A stretch of 64,000 bases of DNA from Paenibacillus allorhizosphaerae. GTDB lineage: Bacteria > Bacillota > Bacilli > Paenibacillales > NBRC-103111. Below, piece after piece: positions 1 through 8,980 of the stretch; positions within the stretch are counted from its first letter, which is position 1; each line of letters begins with the position of its first letter. The stretch covers positions 62,001-126,000 of the forward strand of contig NZ_CAJVCE010000011.1 in NCBI RefSeq assembly GCF_910594985.1, in the 5' to 3' direction. The notes under the pieces were generated by a model, which searched no databases, was not told the DNA's origin, and worked only from the letters and a program-made list of their open reading frames with translations. Made by a program: the position numbers and the translations under genes.

Positions 1-804
1 CGTCCTTTTTGTTTGTTCCAGCTCCGCAATAAACCGGACCGTCAACTGGTTATTTTCCGTTAACGTATGCCGCAAGTAAGACTCGGGCAGCAGCGTCGCC
101 GCTTCGCAGGTCGTTACGAGCCGCGTAATTGCCTCGAACGAGTCGATCTCCATCTTGACGTCAGGATGCACCGCGCAGCGGTGGAACATTTCGTCCATCA
201 GCACCCGGTACCATGTTCCGCGCGAAAACAAGATCATCGGCAGCTCATGCAAGTCTTGTATTGTAAGCGTGCTTTTGTCGGCGAACGGATGCTTGACCGG
301 CAGCACGAGGCAGAGATGATCGTTGAACAGCGGCACGCAGGTAAGTCCCGGCTCGCTGATGCTGGAGGCAACGAGGCCGATGTTCACCTTCTTCTCCTTG
401 ACCAGCGGAACGATCTCGTGGGTCTTGCCGGTCACCGCCTTAATATCGGTTAGCGGGTATTCGCGCGTATAAATGGTAATCAAATCGGGAAGAGTGGATT
501 GCAGGGTCGTCAAGCTTGCGCCGATCACGATGCTGGCCGGTGCCGTGTTCGCCTTGAAGCCTTGAAGCGCCTGATGAAGCTTGCGCTCCAGCCGTTTTTG
601 CTCCAGGGCATGCTCGTAGCATATTTCTCCCGCTCGGGTAAGTTCCAGCCGTTTGCCTTTGCGCTTGAACAATTGTACGCCGAGCTCTTCCTCAAGCCGC
701 ATGATTTTGCGAGACAGCGCCGGTTGGGAAATGTTCAGCAGCAGGGAAGCTTTATTCAGGCTTTGCTGTTCCACGACGGTCGCGAACACATCGATCAGTT
801 CCAT
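1..804 (-). CDS. LysR-family transcriptional regulator (3' end outside window)
   Basis: Reads leftward from the ATG at 804 and is still open at base 1, so 268 codons are visible and only the C-terminal tail is missing. The start is supported by GAGGATG about nine bases upstream. The N-terminus is a classic LysR winged helix (LLLNISQPALSRKIMRLEEE, then GVQLFKRKGKRLELTRAG), followed by the substrate-binding fold. It is divergent from sdhCAB across 265 bp. LysR proteins usually bind such shared regions and often repress themselves, so control of sdh is a reasonable inference. The intergenic region has TTATAAGC at 842-849 and again at 875-882. Bacillus CcpC is a family member that controls TCA-cycle genes, but orthology cannot be established here. 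Confidence 0.9.
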   Translation of the reverse strand, partial: MELIDVFATVVEQQSLNKASLLLNISQPALSRKIMRLEEELGVQLFKRKGKRLELTRAGEICYEHALEQKRLERKLHQALQGFKANTAPASIVIGASLTTLQSTLPDLITIYTREYPLTDIKAVTGKTHEIVPLVKEKKVNIGLVASSISEPGLTCVPLFNDHLCLVLPVKHPFADKSTLTIQDLHELPMILFSRGTWYRVLMDEMFHRCAVHPDVKMEIDSFEAITRLVTTCEAATLLPESYLRHTLTENNQLTVRFIAELEQTKRT

Positions 805-982
805 TACAAACACATCCTCTATGTCTCTATATGCACGTAAGTTATAAGCTATTATAAATAATAAGCACTTCCATTATAAGCGAAACAGGAGTAGTATGTA
901 TATGTCACTCTTTGTTCACAAGTTTTGCCGATTCCTGCATAAAAGAATGTCGATTCATGGAAAATAGTCGTAGCGTTTTTGG

Positions 983-1011
983 TTGACGCTCCCAACATGC
1001 GGGAGTACAAT
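983..1011 (+). promoter_or_regulatory. Sigma-A-type promoter of sdhCAB with an inverted repeat in its spacer
   Basis: TTGACG (983-988) and TACAAT (1006-1011) are separated by exactly 17 bp. The spacer holds the inverted repeat CTCCC-N7-GGGAG, which could be an operator. Transcription would begin about 50 bp before sdhC. Confidence 0.65.
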
Positions 1012-1069
1012 GGTAGATGGTTTTGACGATGCGGTGACAAGCCTTAATTTAAGGGGGGAATGAAATTCA

Positions 1070-1723
1070 ATGTTCAAAAACTCGTATTATTCACGAAAGC
1101 TGCATTCATTGTTGGGGGTCATTCCGGTCGGGTTCTTTTTGATCGAACACCTGCTGACAAACTATTCGGCGGTCAAGGGCGGTCATGAGGGCTTCCTGGA
1201 ACACGTCGAATGGCTTCACGGATTGCCGTTAGTACTGCTTTTGGAAATTGTCGGCATCTGGATTCCGCTGGCGTATCATGCGATTTACGGCTTGTATGTA
1301 GCGTACACGGCTAAAAACAACGTAAACAACTACGGTTACTTCCGCAACCAAATGTTTTTTCTGCAGCGGGTTACCGGGGTACTCACGTTCCTGTTCGTTG
1401 CATGGCATTTTTTCCAAACACGGTTTCAAATTACGCTCGGCCTGCCTCAGGAACATATCGGTATGCGTATGAACGAGATTGCAAGCAATCCCGTTTATTT
1501 TGTGCTGTACTGCATCGGGATCGTTTCCGCCGTGTTCCACTTCAGCAACGGCATGTGGTCTTTCCTCGTTAGCTGGGGCATAACGGTCGGCCCGCGTGCG
1601 CAGCGCGTGTCCACGTACGTCTGGATGGGCGTGTTCGTAGTCATGTCGATTATGTTCATTATGTCTTTGTCGGCTTTCGTGGATCCGCAGTTCCAAGAGA
1701 TGCCGAAAGTAGCGAAAGGTTAA
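1070..1723 (+). CDS. sdhC: Succinate dehydrogenase cytochrome b558 subunit
   Basis: 217-residue membrane anchor of complex II that carries heme b and passes electrons from succinate to menaquinone. It is the single-polypeptide, five-helix type found in Bacillus (B-type), with histidines in the predicted helices (RKLHSLLGVIPVGFFLIEHL near the N-terminus, VAWHFFQTRF, SAVFHFSNGMW) that suit heme ligation. The strong Shine-Dalgarno AAGGGGGG lies nine bases before the ATG. First gene of sdhCAB; the gap to sdhA is 16 bp. Confidence 0.95.
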   Translation: MFKNSYYSRKLHSLLGVIPVGFFLIEHLLTNYSAVKGGHEGFLEHVEWLHGLPLVLLLEIVGIWIPLAYHAIYGLYVAYTAKNNVNNYGYFRNQMFFLQRVTGVLTFLFVAWHFFQTRFQITLGLPQEHIGMRMNEIASNPVYFVLYCIGIVSAVFHFSNGMWSFLVSWGITVGPRAQRVSTYVWMGVFVVMSIMFIMSLSAFVDPQFQEMPKVAKG

Positions 1724-1739
1724 GGGGGAGAAAGCGAAC

Positions 1740-3497
1740 ATGGCGAATTCTAAAATCATCGTAGTCGGCGGAGGTCTCGCAGGCTTAATGGCCACCGTGA
1801 AGGCAGCAGAAGCCGGAGTTCACGTAGACCTGTTCTCCTTGGTGCCTGTGAAGCGATCCCACTCCGTATGCGCGCAAGGCGGCATCAACGGAGCTGTAAA
1901 TACAAAAGGGGAAGGCGACTCTCCGTGGGAACATTTTGACGATACCGTATACGGGGGCGACTTCCTCGCGAACCAGCCGCTCGTTAAGGCGATGTGCGAA
2001 GCCGCGCCGGGCATCATCCACTTGATGGACCGGATGGGCGTTATGTTCAGCCGTACGCCGGAAGGCTTGCTAGACTTCCGCCGTTTCGGGGGAACGCAGT
2101 ATCACCGTACGGCATTTGCCGGTGCGACCACAGGACAACAGCTGTTGTACGCGCTGGATGAGCAAGTGCGCCGCTGGGAAACGGCCGGGCTCGTGAAGAA
2201 GTACGAGCATTGGGAATTCCTCGGCGCTGTGATTGACGACGACGGCGTCTGCCGCGGAATTGCCGGTCAAGATTTGCGCAGCATGGAAGTGAATACGTTC
2301 TCTGCGGATGCGGTTATTTTGGCTACCGGCGGACCGGGGATCGTGTTCGGCAAAACAACGAACTCGGTTATCAACACCGGTACGGCTGCGAGCGCCGTAT
2401 ATCAGCAGGGTGTATATTATGCCAACGGCGAGTTTATCCAAATTCACCCGACGGCGATTCCAGGCGACGACAAGCTGCGTCTCATGTCCGAATCGGCACG
2501 CGGCGAAGGCGGACGGATCTGGACTTACAAGGACGGCAAACCATGGTACTTCCTTGAAGAGAAATATCCGGCTTACGGTAACCTGGTTCCGCGGGATATC
2601 GCGACCCGTGAAATTTTCTCCGTGTGCGTAGACCAGAAGCTTGGCATCAACGGCGAGAACATGGTATATCTCGACTTGTCCCACAAAGATCCGAAGGAGC
2701 TTGACGTCAAGCTCGGCGGTATCATCGAGATTTACGAGAAGTTCATGGGCGACGACCCGCGTAAAATTCCGATGAAAATTTTCCCGGCCGTTCACTACTC
2801 GATGGGCGGCATGTGGGTAGATTACAACCAAATGACGAACATTCCGGGGCTGTTCGCCGCCGGCGAATGCGAATATCAATATCACGGCGCGAACCGGTTG
2901 GGCGCGAACTCGCTGCTGTCCGCGATTTACGGCGGGATGGTGGCCGGACCGAAGGCGATCGAATATATCAAAGGTTTGGGCAAGCATACCGACGATATTT
3001 CCTCCTCGGTATTCGAGCGATACAAGCAGCAGCATACGGATCGTTATGAAAGCATCCTGAAGCTGGACGGCACCGAGAACGCTTATGTGCTCGGCAAAGA
3101 GCTCGGCGACTGGATGAACAATAATATGACCGTCGTTCGTTTCAATAAAAACTTGGAGCAAACGATCGATAAGATCAACGAGTTGAAGCAGCGCTGGAAA
3201 AACATCAATGTGAACGACTCCGCCCGGTATAACAATCCAGGCGTCGCTTATACCCGTCAGTTGTGGAACATGCTTGAGCTGGCGCATGCCATGACACTCG
3301 GCGCCTTGCTTCGCAATGAAAGCCGCGGCGCGCACTACAAGCCGGAATTCCCAGAGCGCAACGATGAGGAGTTCCTCAAAACGACGAAAGCAAAATGGAC
3401 GCCGGACGGCCCGCAAATCGAGTGGGAAGAAGTCGACGTATCCTTGATTCAGCCTCGTAAACGCGACTATACAACCGATAAGAAGGGAGGTCATTGA
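1740..3497 (+). CDS. sdhA: Succinate dehydrogenase flavoprotein subunit
   Basis: 585-residue catalytic subunit that oxidises succinate to fumarate with covalently bound FAD. The Rossmann motif VVGGGLAGLMA is at the N-terminus. RSHSVCAQGGING places the presumed FAD-linking histidine at residue 41. The substrate-site segments HPTAIPG, RGEGGRIW and the C-terminal HYSMGGMWVD and GANRLGANSL are all present, and length is normal for the family. Its ribosome binding site is GGGGGAG before the ATG. The end abuts sdhB, indicating translational coupling. Confidence 0.97.
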   Translation: MANSKIIVVGGGLAGLMATVKAAEAGVHVDLFSLVPVKRSHSVCAQGGINGAVNTKGEGDSPWEHFDDTVYGGDFLANQPLVKAMCEAAPGIIHLMDRMGVMFSRTPEGLLDFRRFGGTQYHRTAFAGATTGQQLLYALDEQVRRWETAGLVKKYEHWEFLGAVIDDDGVCRGIAGQDLRSMEVNTFSADAVILATGGPGIVFGKTTNSVINTGTAASAVYQQGVYYANGEFIQIHPTAIPGDDKLRLMSESARGEGGRIWTYKDGKPWYFLEEKYPAYGNLVPRDIATREIFSVCVDQKLGINGENMVYLDLSHKDPKELDVKLGGIIEIYEKFMGDDPRKIPMKIFPAVHYSMGGMWVDYNQMTNIPGLFAAGECEYQYHGANRLGANSLLSAIYGGMVAGPKAIEYIKGLGKHTDDISSSVFERYKQQHTDRYESILKLDGTENAYVLGKELGDWMNNNMTVVRFNKNLEQTIDKINELKQRWKNINVNDSARYNNPGVAYTRQLWNMLELAHAMTLGALLRNESRGAHYKPEFPERNDEEFLKTTKAKWTPDGPQIEWEEVDVSLIQPRKRDYTTDKKGGH

Positions 3498-3499
3498 TC

Positions 3500-4267
3500 A
3501 TGGCCGAAGCAACCGCAACTGCAACCAAAAAAGTGAAGTTTATCGTCACTCGCCAAGATTCGCCGGAAAGCGGTCCGTATACGGAGGAGTTTGAAGTTCC
3601 TTACCGTCCGAATATGAACGTGATCAGCGCGCTGATGGAAATTCAGCGTAACCCGACGAATGCGGCTGGGAAGAAAACGACGCCGGTATGCTGGGAATCG
3701 AACTGTCTGGAGGAAGTATGCGGCGCTTGCTCGATGGTGATCAACGGCAAGCCGCGCCAAGCTTGTTCCGCGCTTGTCGACAAGCTGGAGCAGCCGATCC
3801 GGATTGCGCCGATGTCGACCTTCCCGGTCGTGCGCGACCTCGTCATCAACCGCGAACGGATGTTCTCCGCGCTGAAGAAGGTCAAAGCATGGATTCCGAT
3901 CGACGGTACGTACGATCTTGGCCCGGGGCCTCGTCTTGCGGAGTCCAAACGCCAATGGGCGTATGAATTGTCCAAATGCATGACATGCGGCGTTTGCCTC
4001 GAATCCTGTCCGAACGTGAACGACAAAACCGACTTCATCGGTCCGGCTGCGATTTCGCAGGTGCGCTTGTTCAATACGCATCCGACAGGCGAAATGAACA
4101 AGGAAGAACGTCTGGACGCACTGATGTCCGAAGGCGGCATCGAGGGCTGCGGCAACTCGCAGAACTGCGTGCGCTCTTGTCCGAAAGGCATTCCGCTGAC
4201 AACGTCCATTGCGGCAATGAACCTGGATACGACCAAGCACTTGTTCAAAAAATGGCTCGGCATGTAA
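3500..4267 (+). CDS. sdhB: Succinate dehydrogenase iron-sulfur subunit
   Basis: 255-residue electron-transfer subunit. The 2Fe-2S cysteines are in CWESNCLEEVCGAC with a later cysteine, and the C-terminal 4Fe-4S and 3Fe-4S cluster cysteines are in CMTCGVCLESCPN and CGNSQNCVRSCPKG. The ATG at 3500 was chosen over the in-frame TTG at 3494 because AAGGGAGG ends about nine bases before 3500 and would be too close to 3494. The start lies just after the sdhA stop at 3497. An intrinsic terminator follows, closing the operon. Confidence 0.96.
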   Translation: MAEATATATKKVKFIVTRQDSPESGPYTEEFEVPYRPNMNVISALMEIQRNPTNAAGKKTTPVCWESNCLEEVCGACSMVINGKPRQACSALVDKLEQPIRIAPMSTFPVVRDLVINRERMFSALKKVKAWIPIDGTYDLGPGPRLAESKRQWAYELSKCMTCGVCLESCPNVNDKTDFIGPAAISQVRLFNTHPTGEMNKEERLDALMSEGGIEGCGNSQNCVRSCPKGIPLTTSIAAMNLDTTKHLFKKWLGM

Positions 4268-4280
4268 TCCTGTGTGCAAT

Positions 4281-4325
4281 AACTCTCTTGTTCTGCCGAA
4301 TGGCGGGGCAAGGGAGTTTTTTTGT
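4281..4325 (+). terminator. Intrinsic terminator after sdhB
   Basis: AACTCTCTTG pairs with CAAGGGAGTT (one G-U pair) and is followed by a run of seven T. Confidence 0.75.
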
Positions 4326-4332
4326 TTAGGCG

Positions 4333-4378
4333 TTGACTGGGGATTTATTTAGGTATAGAATGAGTTTAAACGTTTAAA
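4333..4378 (+). promoter_or_regulatory. Promoter and palindromic operator of the LacI-type regulator gene
   Basis: TTGACT (4333-4338) and TAGAAT are 17 bp apart. Directly downstream, over the expected transcription start, lies the perfect 14-bp palindrome TTTAAACGTTTAAA (4365-4378) with the central CG typical of LacI/GalR operators. The position predicts autorepression. Confidence 0.7.
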
Positions 4379-4415
4379 TTATAGATTTTGGTGAAAAGGG
4401 GGCTGCCTTCATCGC

Positions 4416-5486
4416 ATGAGCAGCAAACGGCAAGTAACGATCGTAGATATTGCGGAGGCGGCCGGCGTATCGATTGCTACGGTCTCCAATGTGTTGAACC
4501 GCCGCAATGTGCCGATGTCGGAAGACACGATCCGGAAGGTGGAGGAGGTCGCGGAACGGCTCGGCTACCGGCGTAACGTAATGGCGGCCAATCTGAGCCG
4601 ACGCAAGACGTATGAGCTCGGGATGCTTGTGCCGGGCTTCGGAGGTTACTATGGCCGGTTTGCGGAAGAAATGCAGCGCAAAGCGCATTTGTACGGGTAC
4701 CACTTGTCCGTCTTCTCCGCCGCCGGCTTCGATCCGGAGATCGAGCAGAGGCATCTCGAAGTGCTGCTTCAGCGACGGGTGGACGGGCTGTTCTGCCACG
4801 GCCTCGCGATGTCGCACGAAACGACGCGCAAAATCGTAGGCGAAGGAACGCCGCTCGTATTGTTCAACGGCTGGGGATGGCCAAGCGATATCGCTGTCTG
4901 CGCGGTCAACCTGGACTTTGCCGGAGGCTGTATCGATGCGGTCCGCCATCTGTATGATCGTGGCAGCCGCAAGCTTTATTATTTCGGCAAGGCGGCGGCC
5001 CATGCCACGGACCGGCAGCGGCGCATCGGTTTCGCCGAAGGGGTCCGACGATTGCCCGAAGCTGTAGCGTCCGAGATCGTGGAGTTTCGTGATTCGAAAT
5101 CCATGGATCAATTAATGGACGAAGTGGTTGCTGAGGCGAAGTCCGATGAAAGACGTCCTGTCGGCATATTGGCCTTTGACGACAATGACGCGCTCGCGAT
5201 TATGTCCGCGGTCTTTCATCGGGGGTACCGGGTGCCTGACGATTACCTCATTGTCGGCATCAACAACGATCCGGTCTCGAAGCTGGCTTATCCGTCGCTG
5301 ACAACGATCGATATTCCGTATCAAGAGCAAGTGCGGCTTGCGATCCGCTTGATGCTGCTGGAGCTGGGCGAGACGGAACGGCTGAAACAGGTGGATGGGG
5401 ACATTCCGTCCGGTTTTTCCACGAATGAACAGGAGATACGCATCCCGCTGCAGCTTATTCCCCGTATGTCCACGCTTGGACGATAA
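4416..5486 (+). CDS. LacI/GalR-family transcriptional regulator
   Basis: 356 residues. The N-terminal LacI helix-turn-helix and hinge are clear (VTIVDIAEAAGVSIATVSNV, then a hinge helix near residues 50-60), followed by a periplasmic-binding-protein-like effector domain ending in the usual LTTIDIPYQEQVRLA region. The upstream palindrome suggests autoregulation. The next gene, 123 bp downstream, is a GH88 hydrolase, so the likely role is control of uronic-acid-containing glycan use. The ligand cannot be read from sequence. The ribosome binding site AAAAGGGGG is a little far (about 14 bases) from this ATG, so the start is less certain than the gene. Confidence 0.93.
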   Translation: MSSKRQVTIVDIAEAAGVSIATVSNVLNRRNVPMSEDTIRKVEEVAERLGYRRNVMAANLSRRKTYELGMLVPGFGGYYGRFAEEMQRKAHLYGYHLSVFSAAGFDPEIEQRHLEVLLQRRVDGLFCHGLAMSHETTRKIVGEGTPLVLFNGWGWPSDIAVCAVNLDFAGGCIDAVRHLYDRGSRKLYYFGKAAAHATDRQRRIGFAEGVRRLPEAVASEIVEFRDSKSMDQLMDEVVAEAKSDERRPVGILAFDDNDALAIMSAVFHRGYRVPDDYLIVGINNDPVSKLAYPSLTTIDIPYQEQVRLAIRLMLLELGETERLKQVDGDIPSGFSTNEQEIRIPLQLIPRMSTLGR

Positions 5487-5609
5487 AGGGATTGCGGGCA
5501 TGAGCAGCGATGCGGTAAACGAATATTCCACAAGTTGACGCGGGGAAATCCATTTGCAGATTTACGGCGATCTCCGTTGTCAACCACCCATCCGAAGGAG
5601 TTGGTCCTC

Positions 5610-6743
5610 ATGAGTTTATGGCAAAAGGCGATTGAAGACGCGGTACGAAAAACGAAAGCGAACATCGAGCGGTACGGGGACTTGTTCCCGCATGTGAGCA
5701 AAAACGGAAGTTATTTGCTGAACGACAATACCGATTGGACGGACGGGTTCTGGTCCGGCATCTTGTGGCTGTGCTACGAGTACACGCAGGATGAAACGTT
5801 TAAAAAGGCGGCTGTCCGCACGGTCGAGAGTTTCCGCCATCGTCTGAATCAACACCGGCATTTGGATCATCACGATATCGGTTTCTTGTATTCGCTTTCC
5901 TCGAAAGCGCAATGGATTATCGAGAAGGATGAAGCGGCCAAACAGCTTACGCTGCAAGCGGCTGACGTCCTGATGAAGCGCTGGAGACCGAAAGGGCAGT
6001 ATATTCAGGCTTGGGGCAAAGAAGGGGACGAGCACAACGGCGGACGGATCATTATCGACTGCATGATGAACTTGCCGCTCCTGTACTGGGCGTACGAGCA
6101 TACCGGGAATGAATCTTACCGCGACGCAGCCGTCATTCATGCCGACTTGTCCCGCCGTTTCCTGGTGCGCGGCGACGATTCTTCCTACCACACGTTCTAT
6201 TTCAACCAGGAGAACGGTGAAGCGCTGCGTGGCGGTACGCATCAAGGCTACATGGACGGGTCCACTTGGACACGCGGCCAAGCGTGGGGGATCTACGGAT
6301 TTGCATTGTCGTACCGCTATACGCGCAATCCGCTTTACCTGGAAACATCCCGGCGGATGGCGCGCTATTTCCTGGAGCGTCTGCCGGAAGACGACGTTGT
6401 GTACTGGGATTTCAATGCGCCGGTGAAAGCCGAGACGAAGCGGGACAGCTCCGCATCCGCGATTACGGCGGCCGGCGTGCTTGAACTGCTGTCACATCTT
6501 GAGCCGGATGATGCGGATCGTGCATTCCTGGAAGACGGCCTGCATCGCACGATGACATCGCTCGTTGAGAACTACTCCACGATCGGACAGTCGGACGCGG
6601 AAGGGCTGCTGGAACACGGTTCCTATAGCGTCAGAGGCAACAATGCGCCGGATGATTACATGATCTGGGGCGATTATTATTACCTTGAAGCGCTGCTTCG
6701 CCTGGAACGGGGCATCCCGGGCTACTGGTACGAGCGCAAGTAA
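5610..6743 (+). CDS. Glycoside hydrolase family 88 (unsaturated glucuronyl/rhamnogalacturonyl hydrolase)
   Basis: 377 residues from ATG 5610, chosen because GAAGGAG lies just upstream; a TTG 75 bases earlier has no ribosome binding site. GH88 enzymes remove the 4,5-unsaturated uronic acid that polysaccharide lyases leave on oligosaccharides, by hydrating the double bond. The N-terminal DNTDWTDGFWSGILWL and the (alpha/alpha)6 barrel motifs (HHDIGFLYSLSS, HQGYMDGSTWTRGQAWGIYG) fit the family. No signal peptide is seen, so it should act in the cytoplasm on imported oligosaccharides. It sits behind a LacI-type regulator; no cognate lyase or transporter is adjacent. Confidence 0.9.
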   Translation: MSLWQKAIEDAVRKTKANIERYGDLFPHVSKNGSYLLNDNTDWTDGFWSGILWLCYEYTQDETFKKAAVRTVESFRHRLNQHRHLDHHDIGFLYSLSSKAQWIIEKDEAAKQLTLQAADVLMKRWRPKGQYIQAWGKEGDEHNGGRIIIDCMMNLPLLYWAYEHTGNESYRDAAVIHADLSRRFLVRGDDSSYHTFYFNQENGEALRGGTHQGYMDGSTWTRGQAWGIYGFALSYRYTRNPLYLETSRRMARYFLERLPEDDVVYWDFNAPVKAETKRDSSASAITAAGVLELLSHLEPDDADRAFLEDGLHRTMTSLVENYSTIGQSDAEGLLEHGSYSVRGNNAPDDYMIWGDYYYLEALLRLERGIPGYWYERK

Positions 6744-6750
6744 AAACATA

Positions 6751-6800
6751 AACCTCCTGGACTCGACGCATCATGCGTTCGGAGACAGGAGGTTTGTTTT
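6751..6800. terminator. Bidirectional terminator between GH88 and CDF genes
   Basis: AACCTCCTG (from 6751) pairs with CAGGAGGTT (to 6793) around a 25-base loop, with T-rich sequence on the right and A-rich on the left, suiting both convergent genes. Confidence 0.75.
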
Positions 6801-6836
6801 ATTGCGTATGCTATTGCCGGTGGGTGGCGAAATCGC

Positions 6837-7781
6837 TTAGTGCGCTTTGTCTTCTTCGCGATGGCGCAAGAACTCTTTACCGTACTCGCCGTGCGGATGA
6901 ATGCCTGCGTGTTCCATCTGGATCGTGCTATGCTCGATGCCGTATTTTTCTTTCAGCGTTTCGTTAATCGCCAATATAATGCAGAACGGCTGAATTTTAT
7001 CGTCGATGAATACGTGCGCCGTTAGCGAATAATGGTCGCTTGAGATGGCCCAAAGGTGCATTTCGTGGACGTCTTCGACGCCTTCCACTTTTCCGATGTC
7101 TGCGCGGATTTCATCGAGATTGAACCGCTCCGGCACGGATTCCATCAAGATCAAATACGATTCTTTAATGATTTTGGAGCCGCCGACAAAGATGATGCCG
7201 CCGATCACCATACTGATCAGCGGATCGACCCATTGATAGGCGGTGTAGTAAATGATGATCGCCGAAACAATGACGCCGGCCGAGCTCAGCAAGTCCCCGA
7301 TGAAATGCCATAAGGCGCTTTGGACGTTCAAGTTTTCTTCTTCCTTGATGCTGCGGCTGAGCACGAGCGTGAGCACCAGATTCACTATGAAGCCGATCGA
7401 AGCAATGATGAGCATCAGCTTGAAATCGATTGGCTCCGGATGAATAAAGCGGCGAACACCTTCAATGAATATGCCGACGGCAATGATCGCGAGGGCAAGG
7501 CCGTTTAAGAACGAAGCGATAATTTCAAACCGCAAGTATCCGAACGTAAATTTGGCGTTCGGCGGGTGCGTCGCCAAATAGATGGCGATCATGCTCAAAC
7601 CGAGCGCGATCACGTCGGATATCATATGCGCCGAATCGGACAGCAGCGCAAGCGAATTGGAGAGGATGCCGCCGATGATTTCAACAACGGTAAAAAAAGC
7701 AGTCAGAATCAGCGTAACCCACAATGCCTTTTTGGATTTGGTCTGTTCTTTGACGTGATGTAAATGGTGGTAATCGTACAT
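6837..7781 (-). CDS. Cation diffusion facilitator (CzcD-like divalent metal efflux)
   Basis: 314 residues. A six-helix membrane domain exchanging Zn2+/Co2+/Cd2+ or similar for protons is followed by a cytoplasmic C-terminal metallochaperone-like domain. Metal-site motifs are present in helix 2 (LLSDSAHMISD) and helix 5 (HFIGD), and the N-terminus is histidine-rich (YDYHHLHH). ATG 7781 is preferred over GTG 7790 because AGGTGAG overlaps the latter and is well spaced for the former. Close to B. subtilis CzcD in pattern; metal specificity is not determined by sequence alone. It stands alone, convergent with the GH88 gene. Confidence 0.93.
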   Translation of the reverse strand: MYDYHHLHHVKEQTKSKKALWVTLILTAFFTVVEIIGGILSNSLALLSDSAHMISDVIALGLSMIAIYLATHPPNAKFTFGYLRFEIIASFLNGLALAIIAVGIFIEGVRRFIHPEPIDFKLMLIIASIGFIVNLVLTLVLSRSIKEEENLNVQSALWHFIGDLLSSAGVIVSAIIIYYTAYQWVDPLISMVIGGIIFVGGSKIIKESYLILMESVPERFNLDEIRADIGKVEGVEDVHEMHLWAISSDHYSLTAHVFIDDKIQPFCIILAINETLKEKYGIEHSTIQMEHAGIHPHGEYGKEFLRHREEDKAH

Positions 7782-8214
7782 GGTTCTCACCTGACCTTAT
7801 GGATGTTTCTCTCTTTAACGGATTATACGTCAAGGCCGGAATTTTGGCAAATAGTTTAATTGAGAGCGATTTTCAGGCATTTGAGAGGGATTATCACTGA
7901 TTTGAGAAGCTTTATCAATTAATTCGGACGAATAGATCGGATGGGACAAATTGCATTGTAACTGTATGGCAGCGCCTTCACATTTGTTACACAAATGAAA
8001 TATTTCTGTTACCGTTTTAACATATTAGGGGTGTAAAATAATAGCCAAGACCCCCTTTTTAATATATACACCTTTAGGCTCGCCCCGTTGGCGAGTCTCT
8101 TTTTTTATTTATGAAATATTGAAATACGAAGGCCTCTATGTTCAGAGCGTCGAGGAATAAATCCATCCGCCTGAAGGAATAATACGGAAAAAGTTTCTTT
8201 CTTGGAGGATTTTT
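7782..8214. other. Intergenic region with two stacked terminator-like hairpins
   Basis: No convincing protein gene in 433 bp. A stem AGGGGT (8027-8032) with ACCCCC (8050-8055) is followed by five T, and a second, stronger hairpin AGGCTCGCC/GGCGAGTCT (8076-8098) is followed by TCTTTTTTT. Neither belongs to a flanking gene (the CDF gene runs left; the next gene starts at 8215). TAAAAT at 8034-8039 could be a -10 box. This suggests a short independent RNA or a transcription-attenuated leader of the gene at 8215. Confidence 0.35.
8076..8110 (+). terminator. Intrinsic terminator upstream of the membrane protein gene
   Basis: A nine-base stem AGGCTCGCC/GGCGAGTCT (one G-U pair) has a five-base loop and a run of seven T. 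Confidence 0.75.
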
Positions 8215-8853
8215 ATGAATAAGCAGGAGTATTGGAACCGGGTTTACGAAAGAAAGGAAGAAGTCAGCGCATTACTGCGTTCGTATTGGCACCATTATTC
8301 CCACATGGGAACATGGCAATTTTGGATCGTAGCGGCTATGTTAGTGCTCCCGCTGGTAGTGCTTTATTTTACACTCGACCGCAAAAGAATACTTGAGGTT
8401 TTGTTTTACGGGTATACCGTCCATTTGCTTTGGACTTATGTAGACATGACATTGGAGCTCAACAATTATTTTGTGCACACGTATATGCTTGCTCCGTTTT
8501 TACCGTTCGGATTGAGCGTAACCGCTTCGCTCTTGCCCGTCTCCTTCCTTCTTTTGTACCAGTATTGCTTAAATCATAATAAAAACTTCTACCTTTATTC
8601 TGTGCTGCTAAGTGGTCTGTTTGCATACGGATTTGCCGTAGTATCGAGTTCCGTTGGTATCTTGCAGGTTCGCAAAGGGATGAACTATTTTCATTTGTTT
8701 CTGATTGATTTGGCCGTTGCATACTGTTCTTATTGGTTAACGAAGGTCGTCATGGCAATGAAAAATAACAAAGACGGCCCGAGAAGCCACTTCATTATTA
8801 TAAAAAAATTGAATTTCAACAAATACCGGATCTATGATAAAGCCAAGTCCTAA
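8215..8853 (+). CDS. Integral membrane protein of unknown function (CBO0543-like)
   Basis: 212 residues with about five hydrophobic helices, a charged N-terminal stretch (MNKQEYWNRVYERKEE) and a basic cytoplasmic tail. Start supported by TTGGAGGA seven bases upstream. The layout (short amphipathic head, four to five helices, WTYVDM and YQYCLNHNKN in the loops) resembles the small CBO0543-type membrane proteins common in Bacillales, whose function is unknown. AT-richer than most neighbours and next to the phage-like XRE/ImmA cassette, so it may belong to the accessory region. Confidence 0.75.
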   Translation: MNKQEYWNRVYERKEEVSALLRSYWHHYSHMGTWQFWIVAAMLVLPLVVLYFTLDRKRILEVLFYGYTVHLLWTYVDMTLELNNYFVHTYMLAPFLPFGLSVTASLLPVSFLLLYQYCLNHNKNFYLYSVLLSGLFAYGFAVVSSSVGILQVRKGMNYFHLFLIDLAVAYCSYWLTKVVMAMKNNKDGPRSHFIIIKKLNFNKYRIYDKAKS

Positions 8854-8942
8854 TGCGTAATCAAACACCGTGCGCGAATCAAAAAATCCATAGCCAACAA
8901 ATCGTTAGCCACATGATCTACGGCGGAAGAAAGCATAGGAAA

Positions 8943-8976
8943 GCCCACATCTTGGTGGCAAGGTGTGGGCGATTTT
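8943..8976. terminator. Terminator between convergent membrane protein and ImmA genes
   Basis: GCCCACA/TGTGGGC with a 14-base loop and a short T run. Confidence 0.65.
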
Positions 8977-8980
8977 ACGT

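Noticed and set aside
2070-3494. Long open frame on the strand opposite sdhA (about 474 codons)
   Set aside because: It mirrors the sdhA reading frame and has no family signal or ribosome binding site; high GC gives long antisense frames here.
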